DNA from: Paracoccaceae bacterium
GTDB taxonomy: Bacteria > Pseudomonadota > Alphaproteobacteria > Rhodobacterales > Rhodobacteraceae
Length of the DNA stretch: 43,365 bases
Reading direction: 5' to 3'
Assembly (NCBI GenBank): GCA_028874915.1
Contig: JAPPHA010000061.1
Location: 1-43,365 of the forward strand
The notes under the pieces are model-generated. The model saw only the letters and a list, made by a program, of their open reading frames with translations. It did not search any database and was not told the origin of the DNA. Positions 1-9,685 of this stretch are shown here, piece by piece. The stretch's first letter is position 1; each line of letters starts with the position of its first letter. The translations under genes were made by a program, and so were the position numbers.

Positions 1-51
1 CAGAAATACGCCGAAATCGGCAGATTCACGCCAAGAAACGTTAAACATGGG
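1..51. repeat. Left copy of 51-bp terminal inverted repeat
   Basis: These bases are the exact reverse complement of 43311-43361, checked base by base; the match breaks at base 52. The repeat holds a small hairpin: GCCGA and TCGGC separated by two A (bases 10-21). The match runs to the window edge, so its outward length is unknown. The function is unknown. It could be the end of an insertion sequence or another dispersed repeat at which the assembly stopped. Confidence 0.9.
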
Positions 52-301
52 CTAACTGTGCGCTTTGAAAGCCTCGGTATTGCGGTCTACGTTTGCTGCG
101 TCGGCACGCATTGTGGCCAGCGCCATGCCCGATGGTAAACTAGAAGCGCATCCGAGCTCTCAAGAGCAGTAGTTTCCCGAAATACAGGGACGAGACCCCC
201 TGAACACAAAGGCAACTTCCGATTTGAGCGCTGGATTGCGGGCTGGCGAGACCATCAGGCGCTTGGGGCCTTCGGCGCAATAGTCAATGCGTTTATGACG
301 C
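52..301. other. Non-coding left flank
   Basis: I see no convincing gene between the terminal repeat and the small DNA-binding protein that starts at 302. The only clear structure is the inverted repeat at 287-303. Confidence 0.5.
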
Positions 302-303
302 AT
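287..303. promoter_or_regulatory. Inverted repeat over the start of the HTH/RHH gene
   Basis: ATGCGT (287-292) and ACGCAT (298-303) form a perfect 6-bp inverted repeat with a 5-base spacer. The right arm overlaps the ATG of the DNA-binding protein gene at 302. An autoregulatory operator is a reasonable guess, because ribbon-helix-helix proteins usually bind short palindromes. Sequence alone does not prove it. Confidence 0.35.
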
Positions 304-631
304 GGTCCGTCCCACACGATCCGAAAAGGTCAAACGGCTCAACGCCGCCTACACGCTGCTGGACCAGGGCGTCACGGCGAGCGAGGCCGCTCGCCAACTG
401 TCTCGTCATTTCGGGCTGCCGGCGCGTCAGGCTGGGCGCCACGTCCGGGATGCACGCGCCATGGCCCGGCAGGCCGAGTCGGTCGAGGCGTCGGTTCCGA
501 TCACCATCAAGATTCCCGGCACGCTCGCGGCGACCCTGCGAGCTCCGGCCCGGTGCCGCGGCCTCTCCATTTGGGAAATCGTCACGCGGGCCCTTCGGCG
601 CTTCCTCTCGGAGCCGGGCCGCCATGGCTGA
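302..631 (+). CDS. Small HTH plus ribbon-helix-helix DNA-binding protein
   Basis: A 109-residue basic protein with two apparent DNA-binding parts. Residues about 16-47 look like a resolvase/MerR-style helix-turn-helix (LLDQGVTASEAARQLSRHFG, then ARQAGRHVRDAR). Residues about 65-103 fit a ribbon-helix-helix fold: a short strand (ITIKIP), a helix, a turn at RGLS, and a second helix (IWEIVTRALRRFL). There is no obvious Shine-Dalgarno before the ATG, so the start is uncertain. It sits alone, 250 bp inside the terminal repeat. Small proteins of this layout can accompany mobile elements, but no transposase or recombinase lies in this window. The target and role are unknown. Confidence 0.6.
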   Translation: MVRPTRSEKVKRLNAAYTLLDQGVTASEAARQLSRHFGLPARQAGRHVRDARAMARQAESVEASVPITIKIPGTLAATLRAPARCRGLSIWEIVTRALRRFLSEPGRHG

Positions 632-862
632 GCGCTGCAGGGTCTCGGACTATTCCGTCATGAGCCGGATCGGGTTCGTCCCGTCGTCAGATTGATTCGA
701 AATTCGCCAGTGACGGCGTTTCATCCCCATGAGAGAGCACGGTCGATCCACCAGGCATGACACGGCTCGAATCTTCACCGGCCGGAAAGAGGACCCGGCT
801 TCGCAAGCGTGGGTCTTTCGGCCAGCCAACGGCGTGCGAGAATGTCACCAGGTTACACGCGA

Positions 863-2089
863 TCAGACTGGTACGTCCTCGCGCGTCTCGGCGAGCAGAA
901 GGTCGACGACGCGAACGAGGGCCTCCTCGTGCGTGTCGCCTTCGAGCCTCCGAAGGCGATAGAGATCGACTTGGCGGTCCGCACTCGATCCGGACCTGAC
1001 GATCTCCAGAGTCCCGCGAACTTCGGATTCGCAACCCAGTTCGCGGGCGTCGTCGCGCACCTCCTCTAGGGTTTCTTCCAGATAGTCCTGGATGTCGATC
1101 CGGCCAGTTCCGGAACTCCGATCTCCAAAAAACGAGAATACGCCGTAGCGTTGGGCGACCCAGCGGTCTTCCTGAATCATCTCGGTCAAGGGCTCTTCGG
1201 GCAATTCGCCGTCAAGATTCCGACGCCACAGGTAACGGACAAGACTCGCATAGAGTGCTGTGACGGAAAGCGACTCTTCGACCCGCGAACAGGTGTCACA
1301 GATTCTCAACTCGACCGTCGGGAATGAATGCGACGGACGGATATCCCACCAGAGTTCACTGCCGTCATTCGCAAATTGCCGATCCCTGTATTCCGCCAGC
1401 AGGTTTTCGTAATCCTGCCAAGACGACAACGGTGCGGGGATTCCGGTACGGGGCAAACCGCCGACGAGATTGAGCCGAAAGGACTTGTAACCGGTGTTAT
1501 GCCTGGAATTGAACGGCGATGAGCAGGACAGCGCGTGCAGGAGCGGCAAATACCGCCGCATGCCAGTCATCACCCGAATCCGGCTGTCTGCATCGCCGAA
1601 ACCGGCGTGCACATGCATACCTCCAATAATGAAACGTCGAAGAACCTCCTGAAACACGTCAACGAAACGCCGATATCGTTCCTTCGGCGTGATCGCCATG
1701 TCCTGCCACCGAGCCAGGGGATGGGTCGATGCGGCCAGTACAGACGCCCCGTACTCGGCTGCAGCCCGGATCACGATCCGCCGGGTTTCCTGGAGGGCGG
1801 TCCGCAGTTCGTCTATCGATGCACAGACCCGCGTATTGGTCTCAACCTGGGACCGTATCAGTTCGCGGACCACTTTGTGCGGACCGCATGTACGCTCGCA
1901 AGTCTCGAATATCCGGATATCCGGATCGACAAGGGGTTCCCGGGATTTCCTGTCGACAAGGAACAGTTCCTCCTCGACACCCAGGGTCAGGGAGAAACCC
2001 GGCGCGTTGCCGGGCTCCGGCTTCGCGAGATCCGAACCCGGGACCATCCGCACATCGGAGGATTTTCGAACATCATTTTGGTCAGCCAT
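863..2089 (-). CDS. ybdK: Carboxylate-amine ligase, YbdK/GCS2 family
   Basis: A 408-residue member of the glutamate-cysteine ligase 2 family, which joins a carboxylate to an amine using ATP; E. coli YbdK has weak gamma-glutamylcysteine ligase activity. Family marks visible are LGVEEELFLVD near residues 36-46 (acidic, metal and ATP binding), GGMHVHAGFGDAD near 156-168, TGYKSFRLNLVGGLPRTG, and WDIRPSHSFPTVELRICDT. Length is close to the family's usual 370-400 residues; the first 30 or so residues are poorly conserved, so a later start is possible. There is no clear Shine-Dalgarno before the ATG. The next gene upstream on the same strand (DUF3604) ends 179 bp away, so the two may or may not be co-transcribed. 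The true substrate is unknown. Confidence 0.88.
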   Translation of the reverse strand: MADQNDVRKSSDVRMVPGSDLAKPEPGNAPGFSLTLGVEEELFLVDRKSREPLVDPDIRIFETCERTCGPHKVVRELIRSQVETNTRVCASIDELRTALQETRRIVIRAAAEYGASVLAASTHPLARWQDMAITPKERYRRFVDVFQEVLRRFIIGGMHVHAGFGDADSRIRVMTGMRRYLPLLHALSCSSPFNSRHNTGYKSFRLNLVGGLPRTGIPAPLSSWQDYENLLAEYRDRQFANDGSELWWDIRPSHSFPTVELRICDTCSRVEESLSVTALYASLVRYLWRRNLDGELPEEPLTEMIQEDRWVAQRYGVFSFFGDRSSGTGRIDIQDYLEETLEEVRDDARELGCESEVRGTLEIVRSGSSADRQVDLYRLRRLEGDTHEEALVRVVDLLLAETREDVPV

Positions 2090-2268
2090 TGAACCGAAAC
2101 CGAATCCTCACGCAAAATCCCGCATATTATCAGACAATTGCCGACCCCAATCCACAATTCGAGTCGAAGAATTCCTTCGTCGTAACGAGCGGCCGGTGAA
2201 TCTGCAAGTTCCCGAAATGGCGGCCAGCCAGAACGGTTCCGGGACAATTGGACTGCTCTGCGCAAACC

Positions 2269-4578
2269 CTATCGATATACATAGACAGGACTTGTCCAGG
2301 CCCGCGTCCCATCCTCCAGAGTTACGCGAACATAGATCGGGTTGTCGCCATCGGGATTCAGCTCGATCCTGCGCGTGAACGTCAATGACTTATGGGGATT
2401 GTGATTTGGCAATCGAAAGACCTTCACGAAACGGGGCAGTTCCCCCGACCTGTCATGGATGCTGTCCTCGAGGCCTATCATCGAGACCGGTTGTTCGAAA
2501 GTTACCGGTTGAGACGCGAACCGGAGTTCACCGAACTCTCGATCCCGAAGCGTGACGTCAAAGCCACCCGAATTTCCCGTCGTCTTCGCCGACCAGACGA
2601 TCCTGTTGTCCTGGAGTTCCAGGGTTTTGTCGCGGTTCAGGAAGTTCACTGGAGCGACGTCGACGACGGCGTTTCCGATGACTTCAGCACTGCCATCCCA
2701 AATGACCTCACGAGAGCGGCCCCGATACTCGGCACCTTCCCACAGGACGCGAATCCGGTCACCGAGGTCGCTTTCGCGGTAAGGCCGAACCGTGTCGATG
2801 CGGTCGAGACCATTAAAGAGGTCCACGCGTTCAATTGGAGACGCAGTTTCGAGTGCGACATCGAGCGTCATGTCTCCGGACGGAAGATGAACGATGTCAC
2901 CCATCAGGGCTTCGGATGCCATCCGGGATTCGGCGCCTCTGAAGACTGCGGGATCATCATGATACAGCTGACCTGGTTCCGCAAATCGCCCCTGGAGGTC
3001 AATGAACATCCGGCCTGTCGGCCCGCCGGTCGTTCCGAAATGTCGTCGTTTGCGCATTCCGTCGAGCAGGGCCTCACGGTCCAACTGTTCCAGCAGGAAA
3101 CAGGTTAGGCCTCCGATCGCCCCAAACAGCCCGGCACCCGGATAACTTGATCCCGGCCGGCCCTTGTGGCCGTCCGAATTTGCCACGATCCCGACGCGGT
3201 GGTTCAGCCGGAATGCGTCGTGGAGAAGCCATTCGAAGGTTCCCCAGGCCGAGTGAATCTCGACCGATTTTTCGAACCGACCGTCATGGGCGACTGAAAT
3301 GTCGGAATATCGCCCGCCGCAATGGGCATACATCACGACGTCCCATTCATCATTGTCCGCCAACGCATTGAAAAGCGAATTACACGTCAGGGCGTCGGTT
3401 CCGTCCACGTCTCCTCCGTCGACCAACGCGTGTGACGAACGCCGGATAATCCGGTCTTCAGCGGGAAAATACACGTTCCTGTCGCCGCCGAGTGCCGTGT
3501 TTCCGGACCATTCGTAACCCGGCAGGGTGACGAAACGGCCGGGTTCATCGTAACGCGCTGTCAGGGCATTCAGTTTGCCCCAGAACGCATCCGTGATCTG
3601 GAAGTCGTTCCCCTGATGGGCGCAGGCATCGAGGAAGGCACGGTCGCGGGCAAAGGCAAAGTACTGGTCCGCCGTTCCGGTCCCAATGGTCTCCTCCGAC
3701 TGTCCGTGCAGATCGCCCCAGTAATGCACGCGCTCTGTCTCATGCACGACGATCGGGTTGGAGTTCGCAACAGCAACTCCGTCGAGAGTGCAGAGACGGA
3801 TCGATGCGCTTCCCGGCTCCCGAACCGCAAGGCCATCGAATTCCGCGCTGAATTGGCCCGGAGCCAAATGGACAGTCTCGGGCAGGCCACTGATCAGGGT
3901 GTCGGATTCCACCTTCAGGACGATGTCGCACTGGTCCGAAGGATTGCCCCAACGGTCTTCTCCCTTGACCTTCAGGGCGAAACGCTCGCCGATGCGCCGA
4001 CAAGTCGGAATCACGACGACATAGCGATCCGGCCTGCCCGGAACGATCGAGATCACGGGCTGAACGGGCAAGGGTTGAAAGTTGAAAGTGGCAATCGGGT
4101 CTACGAGAACCCTGAATTCGAAACTGTTTTCGCAGAAGGTCTGAAGCCGAATGCCGGGGCCGCCGTGGTCGGTGACCCCGAACCGGGCAGTGATCGTATC
4201 ACCTTCTTTCAGGTACCCCCTGACGACCTGGATCCAAAGCGACTTGTCCCAAGGACGTACGTTTCCTTTCGGATCCCACCGGCACTTCAGTACGGCACCG
4301 TTTGAAGCCCGAACCGTACAGAATCCGGCGCCCCCTGGATCGTCGAATTGCAGTCCAGACTGGTCCGACGCGACCCGAAAACAAATTCGCAGGCTTCCCG
4401 AATCGTCGATTCCGAAGACGCCCGCCGTGTACGTCAGCGTGAAGGACGCCCAGGACCCGGCCTCGAATCGACCCTCCGGCGAAAGGGTCGCCGTGCCCAG
4501 TCGATCAGTGGGAATTGCGTGGCGAACGACGCCGCTATCGACTTCCAGCCAAGGCATATCGGATTGGTCGCGGTGCAC
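2269..4578 (-). CDS. DUF3604 family protein, PHP-like putative metal hydrolase
   Basis: A 769-residue protein. The N-terminal 280 residues are beta-rich and Ig-like. The core starts at HYWGDLHGQSEET (about 285-297), the characteristic GDLHxH/Q-type motif of DUF3604, which resembles the metal site of PHP-domain hydrolases. Further candidate ligands lie in ACAHQGND, MYAHCGGRYSD and ANSDGHKGRPG. The C-terminal part (VKVFRLPNHNP to AWTSPVYVYR) matches the usual end of these proteins. No signal peptide is evident, so it is probably cytoplasmic. The second Met (MPWLEVDSG, 21 bases in) is an alternative start. Biochemical activity of DUF3604 is not established; large beta-rich members are common in marine and soil bacteria. 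Confidence 0.85.
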   Translation of the reverse strand: MHRDQSDMPWLEVDSGVVRHAIPTDRLGTATLSPEGRFEAGSWASFTLTYTAGVFGIDDSGSLRICFRVASDQSGLQFDDPGGAGFCTVRASNGAVLKCRWDPKGNVRPWDKSLWIQVVRGYLKEGDTITARFGVTDHGGPGIRLQTFCENSFEFRVLVDPIATFNFQPLPVQPVISIVPGRPDRYVVVIPTCRRIGERFALKVKGEDRWGNPSDQCDIVLKVESDTLISGLPETVHLAPGQFSAEFDGLAVREPGSASIRLCTLDGVAVANSNPIVVHETERVHYWGDLHGQSEETIGTGTADQYFAFARDRAFLDACAHQGNDFQITDAFWGKLNALTARYDEPGRFVTLPGYEWSGNTALGGDRNVYFPAEDRIIRRSSHALVDGGDVDGTDALTCNSLFNALADNDEWDVVMYAHCGGRYSDISVAHDGRFEKSVEIHSAWGTFEWLLHDAFRLNHRVGIVANSDGHKGRPGSSYPGAGLFGAIGGLTCFLLEQLDREALLDGMRKRRHFGTTGGPTGRMFIDLQGRFAEPGQLYHDDPAVFRGAESRMASEALMGDIVHLPSGDMTLDVALETASPIERVDLFNGLDRIDTVRPYRESDLGDRIRVLWEGAEYRGRSREVIWDGSAEVIGNAVVDVAPVNFLNRDKTLELQDNRIVWSAKTTGNSGGFDVTLRDREFGELRFASQPVTFEQPVSMIGLEDSIHDRSGELPRFVKVFRLPNHNPHKSLTFTRRIELNPDGDNPIYVRVTLEDGTRAWTSPVYVYR

Positions 4579-4962
4579 TTCACGAGATCTTTCTTCAGGT
4601 GACGGCCGATCGCCGACGAGTTTGACGGATCTGCGATCCTCTGCCCGGTGTCCGGATCCATCGGACTTCGATCAATCTGCCATGGAAAGTCACCGCTGAC
4701 CCGCGTCGGGAACTGACCGAGCTGGACTTTCCGATCCTCCGAAATGGTAATCGATCGAGTCCCCGAACACCGGTACATGCCCGTTCGTCAAGTCCTTCGT
4801 CTGTCCGCGACAGCACATCGGACAGCTCCGATTCACATGAACACATTAACTCGAGATCTGCCGGCAGAAACCGTGGGGCCTGAGAAACGCGCGTCGGTCT
4901 CGGCTTGCGAATGCGACATGGACAAAACCCGAATGTTCTGGACATGACAGTTGACAAGAAAA
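4579..4962. other. Intergenic region, no gene seen
   Basis: 384 bp between the DUF3604 gene and the end of cimA, both on the minus strand. Open frames here lack family resemblance and run into neighbouring genes. This stretch probably holds the promoter of the DUF3604 gene and the end of the cysS-cimA transcript, but I found no strong terminator. Confidence 0.5.
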
Positions 4963-6597
4963 TCAGAGTTCCGAAACCGGTTTGACCTCGTCGCTGATCA
5001 GCTTCCATGTCACCGCATCGAGGAGAGCCTCAAAACTGGAATCAACGATATTCGGCGACACACCGACCGTAGACCAGCGGCGTCCTTTCGCGTCCTCGCT
5101 GTCGATGATGACCCGGGTCACGGCCTCGGTCCCGCCGTCGATGATCCGGACCTTGAAATCAACAAGCTTCATGTCGTCGATCGCGGCCTGGAACGGTCCG
5201 AGATCCTTTGCAAGCGCCCGGGCAAGGGCATTGATCGGTCCTTGGTCATCGCCCGACTCATCTCGGCTCTCAGAGACATTCATCACCCTCTCGCCACCGA
5301 TGTCTACGACGACCACCGCCTCCGACACGGTGACCATCCGTCCGGCGCCATCGGGTCTGCAGTCGACGTTGACCCGATACCGCTGGACCTGGAAATATCG
5401 AGGCAACTGACCGAGATGTCGCCGAGCGACGAGTTCGAATGAGGCTTGGGCGCCATCGTAGGCATAGCCCATTTCTTCGCGCCGTTTCACGTCGTCAAGA
5501 ATTCGCCCAAGCCTCGGATCCGAACGTTCGACTTCCAGTCCGGCTTCGGACAAACGCTTTGACAGGCTGGATCGTCCCGCCTGATTCGAAATCGGAACCA
5601 CCCTGAGGTTGCCCACCGATTCTGGAGCCACATGTTCATAAGTCGCCGGATCCTTCAGGACGCCGTGGGCATGCAGGCCGGCCTTGTGTGTAAAGGCGGA
5701 GGCCCCGACATAGGCCGCTGACTTGAGCGGAACCCGGTTGAGGATATCGTCGAGCACACGACTGGTCCGGGTCAGCGCCTGGAGTCCGGAGCTGTCGACC
5801 CGGGTCTCGAACTGGAGGCAATAGGGTTCCTTGAGCAACAGTGTGGGAATGATTGACGTCAGGTTCGCATTTCCGCAGCGTTCCCCCAATCCATTCAGCG
5901 TGCCCTGGATCTGCCGGGCACCGGAATCAACCGCTGCGAGTGAGTTTGCCACAGCATGCTCGGTGTCATTGTGGCAATGAATGCCCAGATGGCTCCCGGG
6001 AATGCCAGCGGCGATCACCGCCTGTGTCCCCTTGCTCACCAGCCCGGGAAGCGCACCTCCGTTGGTGTCGCAAAGGACGACCCAACGGGCCCCGGCGTCA
6101 AAGGCTGTACGGGCCGCGGCGACAGCGTAACCGGGATCCCGCCTGTAACCGTCAAAGAAATGTTCACAGTCGAAAATGGCCTCGCGTCCTTGCGATACGA
6201 CATGGGCCACGCTTTCGGCGACGGCCTCCAGGTTGGCTTCCCTCGAAATCTCGAGCGCCGCTTCCACATGAAACACATCGGACTTTCCAACCAGGCAAAC
6301 GGCCCGGGTGCCCGAATTTATCACTGCTGCAAGAACGCCATCGTTGGCCGCGGACCTGCCGCTCCGCCTTGTCATGCCGAAGGCGGTCAGGACTGCGTGC
6401 GTCAACGTCGGCGGTGAGCCAAAGAACTCGTCATCGGTCGGATTGGATCCCGGCCACCCACCCTCAATGTAGTCGACCCCCAAGGCGTCGAGCATGCGGG
6501 CGATCCGGTTCTTGTCCTCCACGGAGAAGGCCACGCCCTGGGTCTGCAGACCGTCCCTGAGGGTCGTATCAAACAGATAAAGCCGTTCCCTGGTCAT
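4963..6597 (-). CDS. cimA: (R)-citramalate synthase
   Basis: A 544-residue HMGL-like/LeuA-superfamily enzyme. CimA condenses pyruvate with acetyl-CoA to citramalate, a threonine-independent entry into isoleucine synthesis through 2-oxobutyrate. The catalytic start [13 protein letters not shown] (residues 9-21) and the metal-binding GIHCHND (205-211) are intact, and residues from about 400 form the LeuA dimerisation/regulatory domain ([11 protein letters not shown]... onward). The length and the [13 protein letters not shown] form fit the long CimA type better than 2-isopropylmalate or homocitrate synthase. Its ATG overlaps the stop of cysS by four bases (ATGA), so the two are translationally coupled. 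Isoleucine feedback through the C-terminal domain is expected from the family but cannot be seen here. Confidence 0.92.
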   Translation of the reverse strand: MTRERLYLFDTTLRDGLQTQGVAFSVEDKNRIARMLDALGVDYIEGGWPGSNPTDDEFFGSPPTLTHAVLTAFGMTRRSGRSAANDGVLAAVINSGTRAVCLVGKSDVFHVEAALEISREANLEAVAESVAHVVSQGREAIFDCEHFFDGYRRDPGYAVAAARTAFDAGARWVVLCDTNGGALPGLVSKGTQAVIAAGIPGSHLGIHCHNDTEHAVANSLAAVDSGARQIQGTLNGLGERCGNANLTSIIPTLLLKEPYCLQFETRVDSSGLQALTRTSRVLDDILNRVPLKSAAYVGASAFTHKAGLHAHGVLKDPATYEHVAPESVGNLRVVPISNQAGRSSLSKRLSEAGLEVERSDPRLGRILDDVKRREEMGYAYDGAQASFELVARRHLGQLPRYFQVQRYRVNVDCRPDGAGRMVTVSEAVVVVDIGGERVMNVSESRDESGDDQGPINALARALAKDLGPFQAAIDDMKLVDFKVRIIDGGTEAVTRVIIDSEDAKGRRWSTVGVSPNIVDSSFEALLDAVTWKLISDEVKPVSEL

Positions 6598-7979
6598 CCT
6601 TGCCTCCCGAGCTTTCCGGGGTCGAAGTTCGGACCTCGCTCCCAGGTGGTTCCGGCCGCCGAGTCCCGAAGAGTCAAACCGGCCTCAAGAAGGTGGTCAC
6701 GCAGACGGTCGGCGGTCTCGTAGTCCCTTTGTGAACGCGCTTCGTCTCTCCGACGGACCAGTTCTCCGATCCGATCATCGAAAGCGGCAGCCGAATACCC
6801 AAGACGTGCCCACTCGCCCATGCGGTCGTCCAGGAGGCCGAGCAATCCTGCCGACGCCTTAAGCTCCGCAGCCCGCCCATCTTTTGACAACTGATGAAGC
6901 CGAGCAATCGCGAGAGGCGTGTTCAAGTCATTGGCGAGCGCATCAACGACGGACGGCGCAACGTCGCCGCCATCGGCCGCCTGATCCCTCCATGCCAGGA
7001 GAGTCGCCTTCGCCTCCCGAACCTTGTCGGCCGTCCAGTCCATCGGTTTCGAATAGTGGGTTCCGAGAAACACGAAACGAATGACCTCGCCCGGCAATCC
7101 TTGATCGAGAAGATCCCTGACGGTGAAAAAATTTCCGAGGGACTTGGCCATTTTCCGGCCTTCGACCTGCAACATCTCGTTGTGCATCCAGACCCGGGCA
7201 AAGCTGTCTTCGCCCGTCAGGCAGCAACTCTGCGCCTTTTCGTTCTCGTGGTGCGGAAACAGGAGGTCGGCACCACCTCCATGAATGTCGAACGCGTCGC
7301 CGAACAGGGCCTTTGACATGGCCGAACATTCGATATGCCATCCCGGCCGCCCCCGGCCCCAGGGACTTTCCCAACCCGGCAGATCCGACGCTGACGGTTT
7401 CCAAAGGACGAAATCCATCGCGTTTCGCTTGAAAGGCGCGACTTCGACGCGGGCGCCCGCCTTCATGTCCTCGAGGCTTCGCCGGGCAAGCGATCCGTAG
7501 TGCGGGTAGGACGTGACATCAAACAGAACGTGCCCCTCGGCCGCATAGGCATGGCCCTCAGCCGTCAAGGCCTTGATGAACGCAATCATCTCCGGGATGT
7601 AGTCGGTTGCCCGCGGACTCAGATCGGGCCCGATTTCTCCGAGTGCCTGCATGTCCTCGAAATACCAGGCCGTTGTTTCTTCCGTGATATCCCGGATCGA
7701 CCGCCCGGTCTCGGCGGCCCTTGCGTTGATCTTGTCGTCGATGTCGGTGATGTTTCGTGCATACGTCACCCGGTCCCAGCCCATGAACGGTGCAAAGTGA
7801 ATGAGCAGCCGGTGCAGGACATCGAAGACGATCGCCGGCCGGGCGTTGCCGGCATGGGCGCGGTCGTAAACCGTCGGTCCGCAAACGTACATCCGAACGT
7901 TCGTCGGATCGAGCGGAACGAACACGTCTTTCGACCGGGTTCGCGCATTATACAGTCGCAGTTCAGTCATTCCTCGCAC
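6594..7979 (-). CDS. cysS: Cysteinyl-tRNA synthetase
   Basis: A 461-residue class I aminoacyl-tRNA synthetase that charges tRNA-Cys in the cytoplasm. Visible marks: [15 protein letters not shown] (33-47) carrying the HIGH-equivalent HAGN; the zinc ligands expected from E. coli CysS, here C33, C218, H243 and E247; and KMAKS (276-280) in place of KMSKS. Length is normal. The frame opens with GTG at 7979; an ATG three codons in (7970, MTELRLYN) is the alternative, but its purine-rich stretch lies almost on the start codon, while AGGA sits four bases before the GTG. The gene overlaps cimA by four bases downstream, and it faces the aminotransferase gene across a 330-bp intergenic region. Confidence 0.96.
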   Translation of the reverse strand: MRGMTELRLYNARTRSKDVFVPLDPTNVRMYVCGPTVYDRAHAGNARPAIVFDVLHRLLIHFAPFMGWDRVTYARNITDIDDKINARAAETGRSIRDITEETTAWYFEDMQALGEIGPDLSPRATDYIPEMIAFIKALTAEGHAYAAEGHVLFDVTSYPHYGSLARRSLEDMKAGARVEVAPFKRNAMDFVLWKPSASDLPGWESPWGRGRPGWHIECSAMSKALFGDAFDIHGGGADLLFPHHENEKAQSCCLTGEDSFARVWMHNEMLQVEGRKMAKSLGNFFTVRDLLDQGLPGEVIRFVFLGTHYSKPMDWTADKVREAKATLLAWRDQAADGGDVAPSVVDALANDLNTPLAIARLHQLSKDGRAAELKASAGLLGLLDDRMGEWARLGYSAAAFDDRIGELVRRRDEARSQRDYETADRLRDHLLEAGLTLRDSAAGTTWERGPNFDPGKLGRQG

Positions 7980-8309
7980 CGAGTCCTGCGGCCCTCAGGC
8001 GACCATTTCATTCTGTTTCGGGATTCGGGAGGATGAGAATGGTTCGCCTGACAATGTCAGCCGATAATGCCCTTCCGGCAAATGATGTGAGCCATCCTCA
8101 TGACGACATGCTTAGGGCATGTCACCGTTGATGGCAAGACCGCAACTCTACCGGCTGCCGGGCACCGTGGCGCGGCCACTCCCTGGGCCGGCCTTCGCCT
8201 CATCGTCAGGATGCCGCTTGCGGAACGGACGAATTCATGGTGTCCATCCGACAGGGCCATAACCGGTCCCCGAATCCTCGGAAACCACTCTGGCAATCCG
8301 TTCGAGCTC
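7980..8309. other. Divergent intergenic region
   Basis: 330 bp between cysS (minus) and the aminotransferase gene (plus). It should hold the promoters for both. The clear structure is the inverted repeat at 8105-8123. I could not identify convincing -35/-10 pairs or a riboswitch. Confidence 0.5.
8105..8123. promoter_or_regulatory. 7-bp inverted repeat between cysS and the aminotransferase gene
   Basis: GACATGC (8105-8111) and GCATGTC (8117-8123) are perfect inverted arms with a 5-base spacer. The position between two divergent genes fits a dimeric regulator's operator. No T-run follows on either strand, so it is less likely to be a terminator. The regulator is unknown. Confidence 0.35.
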
Positions 8310-9491
8310 ATGACGAAATCCCGGCGAATCCGGAACATCAATCCGGATGGCGATGACGGTTGGGACATCTACTATCGAGGCCGGAAACGTGCCGCGGCCG
8401 GTGAGGACGTACTGGAGCTCACCATTGGCGACCACGATTTCCGTACACCGGGCACGATCATCGACGTCATGGCACGCAGCGCCCGTCAGGGAAACACGGG
8501 CTATTCGCCTGTGGCGGGATCTGCGGCGCTTCGTCGCGCCATCGCTGCAAGAGTCGAGGCGCGGACGGGTATTTCGACCGGACCCGAAAATGTTCTCGTT
8601 ACCGCTGGCGGACAGGCTGCGCTGCTGGCCTGTCACCTTGCCGTTCTGGACGCCGGGGATACAGGCCTCTACGTCGACCCATACTACGCGACGTTTCCCG
8701 GAACCATTCGGGCTACTGGAGCGAATGCCCGGCCCGTTCCTGTATGTGCACGCGACAATTTTCTGCCGTCCGTCGACGCCATTGCCGGGCAGATTGACGA
8801 GTCGGTCCGGTCACTTTTGCTCAACTCACCCAACAATCCGACGGGGACTGTTTATGATCGGGAATCCCTGAAGGAAATCGGGATGCTTTGCCGGAACCAC
8901 GGCCTGTGGCTGATCTCCGACGAAGTCTATGAAACGCTGAACTGGTCCGGCGAACATGTATCGCCACGCGCAATTCCAAATCTTGCGCCATTGAGTCTCG
9001 TTGTCGGTTCGCTGTCAAAGAGCTTCGCCATGACCGGGTTTCGTTGTGGCTGGGTGATCGGTCCGGAGGACATGATTGCCAGCATGGCGGAACTCGCCAC
9101 GGTCAGCACTTACGGAGTTCCGGGGTTCATCCAGGACGCCGCCCTGCATGCGTTGACCCAGGGTCAGGCGATCGAAGACCGTCTGGCAAGGCTCTATCGA
9201 CGTCGCGCCGAACTCGCCAAGTCCTGCCTTTCGGGCACGAACGCCATCCGACTGATCCCGCCACTGGGCGGGATGTATGTCTTTCTCGACATCCGGACGA
9301 CCGGGCTCACGGGCACCCGGTTCGCCGAACGCCTGCTGGCGGAACGTGGAATCGCCGTGATGCCGGGCGAAAGTTTCGGAGGTGCCGGTGCCGGCCACAT
9401 ACGGGTTGCCCTGACAGCCGGGGACCCGGATCTCAGGCGGGCCCTCGATCAATTGGCGACTTTCGCCGAGGAACTGACCGGGCCCGTTTGA
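8310..9491 (+). CDS. Class I/II PLP-dependent aminotransferase
   Basis: A 393-residue fold-type I aminotransferase, from the ATG at 8310 (MTKSRRIRN). An in-frame extension to 8100 has no family resemblance, so I used the internal start, although no strong ribosome-binding site precedes it. Core residues are present: NSPNNPTG (172-179), PLP ring Asp204 in LISDEVYE, Schiff-base Lys237 in SLSKSFAMTGFRCGW, and the C-terminal carboxylate-binding Arg in GHIRVAL. This is the AspC/ArAT-like subgroup, which passes an amino group between an amino acid and a 2-oxoacid. Substrate cannot be told from sequence. The next gene downstream, 194 bp away, is a decarboxylase of amino acids, so a shared role in amino-acid or amine metabolism is possible. 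Confidence 0.9.
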   Translation: MTKSRRIRNINPDGDDGWDIYYRGRKRAAAGEDVLELTIGDHDFRTPGTIIDVMARSARQGNTGYSPVAGSAALRRAIAARVEARTGISTGPENVLVTAGGQAALLACHLAVLDAGDTGLYVDPYYATFPGTIRATGANARPVPVCARDNFLPSVDAIAGQIDESVRSLLLNSPNNPTGTVYDRESLKEIGMLCRNHGLWLISDEVYETLNWSGEHVSPRAIPNLAPLSLVVGSLSKSFAMTGFRCGWVIGPEDMIASMAELATVSTYGVPGFIQDAALHALTQGQAIEDRLARLYRRRAELAKSCLSGTNAIRLIPPLGGMYVFLDIRTTGLTGTRFAERLLAERGIAVMPGESFGGAGAGHIRVALTAGDPDLRRALDQLATFAEELTGPV

Positions 9492-9573
9492 AAGACCGTG
9501 GAGCGCCGGACACACGTACCGGGGCCGCAGCCGTTCACATGTTGATGTCCTCTTGCTAATGGATGCCTGCATG

Positions 9574-9592
9574 CGCGGAGGCTCGCTCCGCG
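9574..9592. repeat. Hairpin upstream of the decarboxylase gene
   Basis: CGCGGAG (9574-9580) and CTCCGCG (9586-9592) form a perfect 7-bp stem with a 5-base loop, about 95 bp before the decarboxylase start. A run of A, not T, follows on the plus strand, so it is not a standard terminator for the aminotransferase gene. It could act as a leader hairpin. Confidence 0.35.
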
Positions 9593-9685
9593 TCAAAAAA
9601 CTCCGGCTGTAGGCGTCGCGTCCTTGCCATCGCTGGCCAGGCAGATCCGCCACCCGCAACCGGATATCCGCAACGCGAGAAACCA

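Noticed and set aside
9574-9600. Rho-independent terminator after the aminotransferase gene
   Set aside because: The hairpin is followed by A, not T, on the plus strand, and the T-run precedes it on the minus strand.
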